A DNA stretch of 64,000 bases from Trichoplax adhaerens (taxonomy: Eukaryota > Placozoa > Uniplacotomia > Trichoplacea > Trichoplacidae), in the NCBI RefSeq assembly GCF_000150275.1, contig NW_002060946.1, forward strand, positions 2,747,454-2,811,453, given 5' to 3'. Each line of letters starts with the position of its first letter. Position 1 is the stretch's first letter. The translations under genes and the position numbers were made by a program. This document shows positions 57,705-64,000 of the stretch, piece after piece. The notes below the pieces were generated by a model that made no database searches, was not told the origin of the DNA, and saw only the letters and a program-made list of their open reading frames with translations.

Positions 57705-60700
57705 ATGGCTCGTTTACTTCTTGCACCAACTTATGCAGTGGTTCTATTAGCATTAATTATAACAGTTAAATCGGAAACCACTGGTCAACATGAATTTCAT
57801 GCATCCTTGGATGAGGATTTAAAATATTTGCTCGATTGGACTTTTGATAATAATAAGAAAACCATGACATTTACCGTAAGAGTGAAGACAACGGGTTGGA
57901 TAGGATTTGGAATTTCGCCTTATACTGGTAAAATGCCTGGATCTGACATTGTTATTATGTGGGTTGATAATAATGGCAAAGTCTACTTACAGGTATTAAA
58001 AATAAGCTACAAGTTTCATTCTGCTTGACTGAAATTTATAGCTGTTTACCTATTTCTGGGTATGTATACCAATCATTTTACATATTTTAACTTTAGGATC
58101 GATTTGCGGAAAGCAGATCATTACCGGTATTGGATAGCAGTCAAGATTATTACATTGTATCAGGTTACGAGAGGAATGGTACAACAACGATTAAATTTTG
58201 GAGAAAATTTAATACTGGAGATCCTAAAGACCTGCTATTAGATGTAATTTCCTATTTTAAAAAATATTAGACTGTTGAGTTCTTTTCACTCTCTGAGCAA
58301 TCCTTTTTATTAAATACACTTAAATACCTTTTAATATAGACTGGAACGACTCGGTTAATATGGGCTTATAATGCACAAGATCCGCCGGCTACTACGAATA
58401 TTCAAATTCATGATAAAATGGGTGCTCGTAGTCTGAATTTATTCGAGAGAATGCCTGAAAATGATAAACCTTCCATGCCATCGGATGTGCAGACTCATGA
58501 ATGTCGTGTACTAAATGTAATTAGCTAAAAAAATCATAACGAGAGATCTCTTTATGCTTTCATTTATTATAAAATTTGTCTCACTTTATAATTTATTGTC
58601 CTGTCATCACAATAAATCTTTCTCCATATCGATATAGGCTACAATTCCAGCCAGAAAAACGGCGTATTGGTGTGTAGGCTCAAAATTACCAGATCTAACT
58701 AGTAAACATCATATCATTAAGGTGGGCCTGTTAACTGTAGATTTGGTCACTACAATGCAATAAGAAATCTTGAATTGTGATCCCCTATTTTATGAAACCC
58801 GCAACCTCAGTATCTTATTACCTTTGATATTTTTAATGAAGATTAGCTAATACCTACTTAGTTAAGCGGTATTTGTAATCAAATTACATTTCTTTTTCAA
58901 TATTCAAAGATAAAATATACCATTCTTCAATATGTATAAATCTAAGTACTAGAAAACTTTGAGTAGGACCAACACAGAGAAAACTATTACATTTTAAAGT
59001 ACAGACATTCAAAAAATTAGCTATACTACTATTAATTTAACAGGAATTATCCAAACAGCTAACTAACAGTAAATTCACTTACTGCAATGATTCTCTTACT
59101 TTAGATTGAGCCAATCATTACGAAAGGCAATCAAGGAAGAGTCCATCATATGATAATGTACGAATGCCCAGCTAGTCCCGACTGGCATGATTACAGTGCT
59201 GATTGCGATACCGAAAATATGCCAATTGCTTTAAGATATTGTCGTAGTGGTGCTCTTGTGGCCGGTTGGGCTGTCGGTGGTGAGGTAAGGAAAATAGAGT
59301 TGGCACTAGAAGTTGGAAAGGCTGCCACTGCGGCTTCTAGTGAGATTATTTGACGATATATCTCCTAGAGTTGAATTTACTGCTTCTTGCAATAAGTGTC
59401 GATCGATTCCGTATAGGGTATTACTTTCCCGAAAGATACCGGATTTTCTCTCGGTGGAAAAGATGATCCTAAGTTTACTGTTATTGAAATGCATTATGAT
59501 AATCCAGAGGAAAAAGCAGGTATCTGAAATTGTCCATTTTAGTTATACTTTCTTGCAGTTAAAAGCGCCTGGAATTATAATAATTTTTTATTTAAACTAA
59601 GATTGCAGACTTTTCCTGCTTTATATGTATTCCATCTCACGAGGTCCTTTTTATGTAGGTATTGTTGATAATTCCGGCTTTAGAATCTATTATACGAAGC
59701 AAATTCGCAAGTATGATATCGGAGTCTTAACTCTTGGCCATCTTATAACTGCTACTATGGCCATTCCGGAAAAGCAATCGAGCTGGAATATTACTGGTTA
59801 CTGTCCTCAATTTTGTACTGATAGGGTATGTGTAACTCTAGATTCTAGCTGCATAACAAATTATTTTTTGTGATAATTTTAGAACCCCTATTTTTGTAGT
59901 TTGAGTTGATAATCAATTACTTGCCATCAAATAAATTTAGGGATTCATATAATTATTGATAAGTATAAAAATGGTATTAATTATATCTATATTTATCTAC
60001 TACGTTGCAAAAAATTTTTAAATATTGCTTCAATCTTGACTTAATCTTAAGTGTGAAATAATTTAGTCGGTATCTAATAAGTTATGTATATTTATAGGTT
60101 TTATAAATCTTAGTATCAATGTTAATTTTATTGGTTCTAATAAGCTATATATTTTATAGGCTTTGTACAATCCTGGTATCAATATCTTTGGAGTATTCTT
60201 TCATACCCATCTTGCAGGTATGGTATATCTTATTTTAGCCGGATAAATTGTAATTTACGATTAGATTTTCTCACCATTTCGTAAAATCAAGTCATTTTTA
60301 TTGTTTTACTTACTGAAGACAGTTTTTGTTCTTTCATTCCTGTTCACTATCTTGTTGTAGGTATCGCCTTATCCACTAGACACTTTAGGAATGGCAAAGA
60401 ATTGCCAGCGATTGCTGTCAACAAACATTACGACTTTAATTATCAGGTAAAAGCTAATGTCTTGTACAGTTTTTACTTTATAAATACTATAATTTTAAGA
60501 TGGCCTACAATGCAAAAATTTATTAGATATAAAAATTTGTATCTTACTAGTCGGGAATAAAAGAAACGGAATATAATATTAAGGGAGTGAATATGTTTAT
60601 ATCTATATCTTTACTTGTCGTTATTCTATTGTAGGAAATAGTATACTTAAAGAACAATGTGATTGTCTCACCGGTAAGTTTTATTTTCTTTTTCCAGATT

Positions 60701-61812
60701 ACCTATTAGAGCACTAAGTATGTCATGCTACTAAAACTAATGACGACCATTTGACTCTATAGGGTGATTCATTGGCCCTAACTTGTACTTACCAGACGAA
60801 AAGCCGTCCTAACGTCACTGTGGTATGTAAAAATTAAACTTTGATTAAACTATCTCAAAATAGCGTATACAAACTACAACCATAATTAAAATTTTTCTAC
60901 ATTTGTATCTGAATCAATTTTAGGGAGGTCAAGCAACAACTGACGAAATGTGCCTGAATTATCTGTTCTATTATCCTAGAGCACCACTAGCAGCATGCTT
61001 TAGCTATACTGGTTATGATACTTTGACACCATACTTTGGCAAGCTAATGAAGTAAGCGATTCTCCTTACAAAAAACATGATAAATACAACGTATGCAACC
61101 TTAGGATATAGTTGTGCAATAAAACTAATAAAATATGTATTTACGTAGTGGAATAACGTTGATCGATTAGGAAAAATGATAATTTAACAAAAGTAGAATT
61201 TTAGACAAAATTTGGGTTTAAGATAGACATCATAAATAATGATCATTTATGCTATCATAGACAAGGTGTAATGCCTCCACCAAGGTATAATGGAAGCTAT
61301 GGCATTGCCAGGTCATTGCAAAAAACTACTATTGGGAGCCAGAANNNNNNNNNNNNNNNNNNNNNNNNNNNNNNNNNNNNNNNNNNNNNNNNNNNNNNNN
61401 NNNNNNNNNNNNNNNNNNNNNNNNNNNNNNNNNNNNNNNNNNNNNNNNNNNNNNNNNNNNNNNNNNNNNNNNNNNNNNNNNNNNNNNNNNNNNNNNNNNN
61501 NNNNNNNNNNNNNNTATCTAGCTTCATATTTCTAGCTGCTATACATTAGTATACCTATGTCGTCGTGCTTTAGTATATCTTTCTCTAAGTGTAGCTATGG
61601 CAAGAGCTATTTAATATTTTAATCTAACGTTGTCATTTTAATAATATTTTTAGCGGTATAATATGCCAATTCCAAATTTTAAATCAATTGCCAACTACAC
61701 TAACGACGTTACTGGCACCACTCCTTCCACTAGTGAGTCTACAGCCATCTCTCCGGCTCATACCGTCCTAGCTCTTCTTTCCACTACTATCATTTTAATA
61801 TTTGCCAATTAA
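57705..61812 (+). CDS. MOXD1: DBH-like copper monooxygenase (MOXD1 type), interrupted by an assembly gap
   Basis: Secretory-pathway copper type II, ascorbate-dependent monooxygenase related to dopamine beta-hydroxylase. Exons: 57705-57992, 58097-58243, 58340-58516, 58638-58721, 59105-59284, 59417-59519, 59659-59825, 60160-60217, 60361-60446, 60635-60673, 60763-60822, 60924-61051, 61261 into the gap, and a last exon 61654-61812. A signal peptide (about residues 1-24) leads into a DOMON domain (GWIGFGISP, GSDIVIMWV). All copper ligands are present: H246, H247 (VHHMIMYEC) and H318 (EMHYDNP) at CuH; H397, H399 (HTHLAG) and M472 (TDEMC) at CuM. The tail is Ser/Thr-rich and ends in a hydrophobic run with no cytoplasmic extension, like a GPI signal or C-terminal anchor. 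The gap hides part of the sequence, and exon 13 is less sure. The substrate cannot be told from sequence. Confidence 0.9.
61345..61514. other. Assembly gap (170 N)
   Basis: A run of 170 N inside the 3' part of the MOXD1-like gene. Open frames drawn across it are not real evidence. Confidence 0.95.
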
Positions 61813-64000
61813 TTGACTGACCATTATCTTGATGTCTATCAATAGCAGTAATCTGGCTATCATATTTGCTCCATAAATAATTGATTACGGGTATACTGAT
61901 TATGAGTATATTGATTACTATCCCTGATAATATTTCTTATCCGTTGTGAAGTTAAATAAATTTTAGATATTTCACATAGCTTTCAACTTATTATTAAAAA
62001 TCATGGACGATTTAATAACTGCTTTGACCTGCACTATGATTAAGTATGATTTTAACCAAAAAATAATCAATCCAATTCGTTAATAGTGCTTAGTGTCATG
62101 GTATCTTATCAAATAGTATCTAAATAATTGAAATCCTATATTGCATTGAATCAATTCTTAACGACAAAAGTCTTCTTCTTGTTTTGTTAGCTATTGAGCT
62201 TGTCAATCCTGGTTTAAGGCAATTAATTTGATAACAGCGCAAAATTTGCAATTGTTAGCCATAATTATTGACACTAAAACATGAATTTAAGATTGCGTAA
62301 TGTAATAATAATTTTTTACTGATAATTAATTTGCAAATTGGCGTATCAGTATAAATATATTTTATTGTTTAGTAAATTTAACCCTATTAAACAAACGTAA
62401 TTCTGATTTATGCTCTTAACGGACTCATTTTTTTGGCCTACATGTATATGAAATCAAGGCGTAATTAAAAATGCTAATCAATGTCGATGCTTGCTTAGAG
62501 AGTAATATAAGTATTTAAAAATGTTAACCGAGTCAGAATTAAATTTAGGGTTTCTACTTCTCGTCATGAATGAGCTTTACGACGGTCGATAGAGCACTGC
62601 CGTCTGCTTTGCGAAATCTTAAGCAATGTGACACCTATGCGAATAAGTAGGAGCCGAAACAAGACTCGTTTGACTTCCTCTATTAGGATAATTCTAATAT
62701 TGAGGTAAACAATTTGAACGTACAGTAGGGCTGGTGAAGCTGTAATACTTACTTTCTCTTTTAGTATTTTAACATACTTCATAGATTTAGCTTTTACTAC
62801 ATTACGATACTTTACAAAATCATCCACTTAAGATGTAATACATGACTGGCACTTACTGTTTTAAGAGAGCAATATAGCAACGTGGTGAATAGAATTGAAT
62901 TCGATGTAGTTAACCCTATAAAAATGTGCTATTAAAATGAACTGTCAATATTTCGGCAGGGCTTCGTTAGGCGCAGCAACGCACCCAATCATGGGCCTCC
63001 ATTAATGTCAACATATTTGAAACTAATAATCGAAACATTTATCAACCATTTCAAGGATGACATTTACTGGTCTTTAATATGGATCCTTGAAAACCCTGGA
63101 TGAATACTACAGTAATTTTCTAAAATAGTGAAATTTCATCAATTCATAGTCGCATGCAAGATATAGCCTCAATTTTTTTTCGTTAATTATCTGACCATCG
63201 GGTGCAACGGTTTATCGCCATCATCAGCGGTTAATTGAGCTGGAACAATGCATCTCAAGTTATTTTACAGTCTGATTTAGTCGATAAAGACCTTATTCTT
63301 ACTGATGATGGAATCGTTATTTACAGAATCAATATCATTACCATAAAGTGGTTACGTCATAGATACAGCTGGCGAATTTGCTAGGTTATCTGTTCTGTAC
63401 CGTAAGCCATATCCTCATCATTAAATGTTTTTATTGCAAACAAAGCCAACAATATATCAACCATTTTTCAACACTGAGTAACCTGGAAATAAATACAAAA
63501 ATATCGGATAAAAATCTACCGCGATATGGCAATACTACTTCAGTAATTGCTCTCTAATAGGTCATTTTTAGCCCCTGGGTAATTAACCCTGATCTAATTT
63601 GCATGTATAATGTTAACATTACATATATGATAGTTGTGTTTTGAGATTCCATTACGTCCTTATTTTAAGGTATCATCGTTACTGCTATAGTTTTGGTATT
63701 TACAGATTAGAAAGTCGCTATCTATGTAAACCTCGTAATCAGATGAATTTACCGTTACGTCTTTTAGTTGAAGGTACGTCCGCCACATGAGCCTCATAAG
63801 TTACAGAAAAAGAATAGTGCGCAGTAAAAACGATTAGAAAGTAGATTAATTCTTTATTTTGCTAGTCTTTATCAGCTAAGAGCTCAAGTTGAATCTAATA
63901 TAAAGAATAATCCCGTTTAGAATCAAGTAGAAAAATTATAAATAGTTCGCTAGTTATACAGCCTGTTGCTGATGTAAAAACTTAATAATTTCAATTTTTT
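61813..64000. other. Intergenic, right end
   Basis: 2.2 kb, AT-rich, with no recognised gene. One possible minus-strand exon (62827-62753) is listed separately; otherwise I see nothing. Confidence 0.5.
62753..62827 (-). CDS. Possible exon of an unrecognised gene
   Basis: On the minus strand, 25 codons (MDDFVKYRNVVKAKSMKYVK, then ILKEK) are preceded by a CTTAAG acceptor-like site and followed by a strong GTAAGT donor. The peptide is basic and amphipathic. A later minus-strand piece (around 62610-62566, ISQSRRQCSIDRRK and a stop) could follow. No family is recognised, and it may be chance. Confidence 0.15.

Noticed and set aside
61271-61549. Open frames of 76-92 codons across the N run
   Set aside because: Most of their length is unknown sequence. 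Only 61261-61344 is kept, as a tentative exon of the monooxygenase.

Overview
The window is nuclear DNA from an early-branching animal. It is AT-rich, with many short exons and GT-AG introns mostly about 50-1,000 bases long, and the genes sit on both strands with few bases between some neighbours. The gene set is animal (SR-protein kinase, srGAP, MEST, CEP41, DBH-type copper monooxygenase). Base composition, intron size and protein similarity fit a placozoan (Trichoplax/Hoilungia type) best; a sponge or cnidarian is not excluded. Two runs of N (34613-34662 and 61345-61514) are assembly gaps.

Layout. 1-6374: intergenic, with a 160-bp duplication and a five-unit tandem repeat of about 200 bp. 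6375-10749 (+): SRPK, 16 exons, 510 codons. 10750-16066: intergenic. 16067-21300 (-): srGAP (F-BAR, RhoGAP, SH3), 17 exons read, first exon not found. 21301-29275: intergenic, with a degenerate tandem repeat near 22.8-23.3 kb and a dense GTAC/TACTGTAC palindrome cluster at 27.8-28.9 kb. 29276-32549 (+): complete ATG101 in nine exons, 215 aa. 33430-34531 (-): 3' half of a MEST-like hydrolase next to an assembly gap. 36764-38620 (-): complete MEST-like hydrolase, 339 aa. 41124-44141 (+): CEP41, about 370 aa. 45071-47205 (-): AUH, 320 aa. 47712-52376 (+): LTA4H, 19 exons, 609 aa. 57705-61812 (+): DBH-like monooxygenase (MOXD1 type), interrupted by a gap near its 3' end. The rest of the right side is intergenic.

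The genes do not form one pathway. They cover splicing control (SRPK), Rho signalling and membrane shape (srGAP), autophagy start (ATG101), alpha/beta hydrolases (MEST), cilia (CEP41), leucine breakdown in mitochondria (AUH), peptide or leukotriene hydrolysis (LTA4H) and secretory copper oxygenation (MOXD1). Two arrangements stand out. MEST and CEP41 lie head to head, as I recall them in human 7q32. AUH and LTA4H start only 506 bases apart on opposite strands.

The least expected signal is splicing: three introns look like minor-spliceosome (U12-type) introns. One in CEP41 has AT-AC ends. Ignoring it makes the gene stop early; splicing it restores the reading frame and gives a C terminus ending in KPWK, as in vertebrate CEP41.
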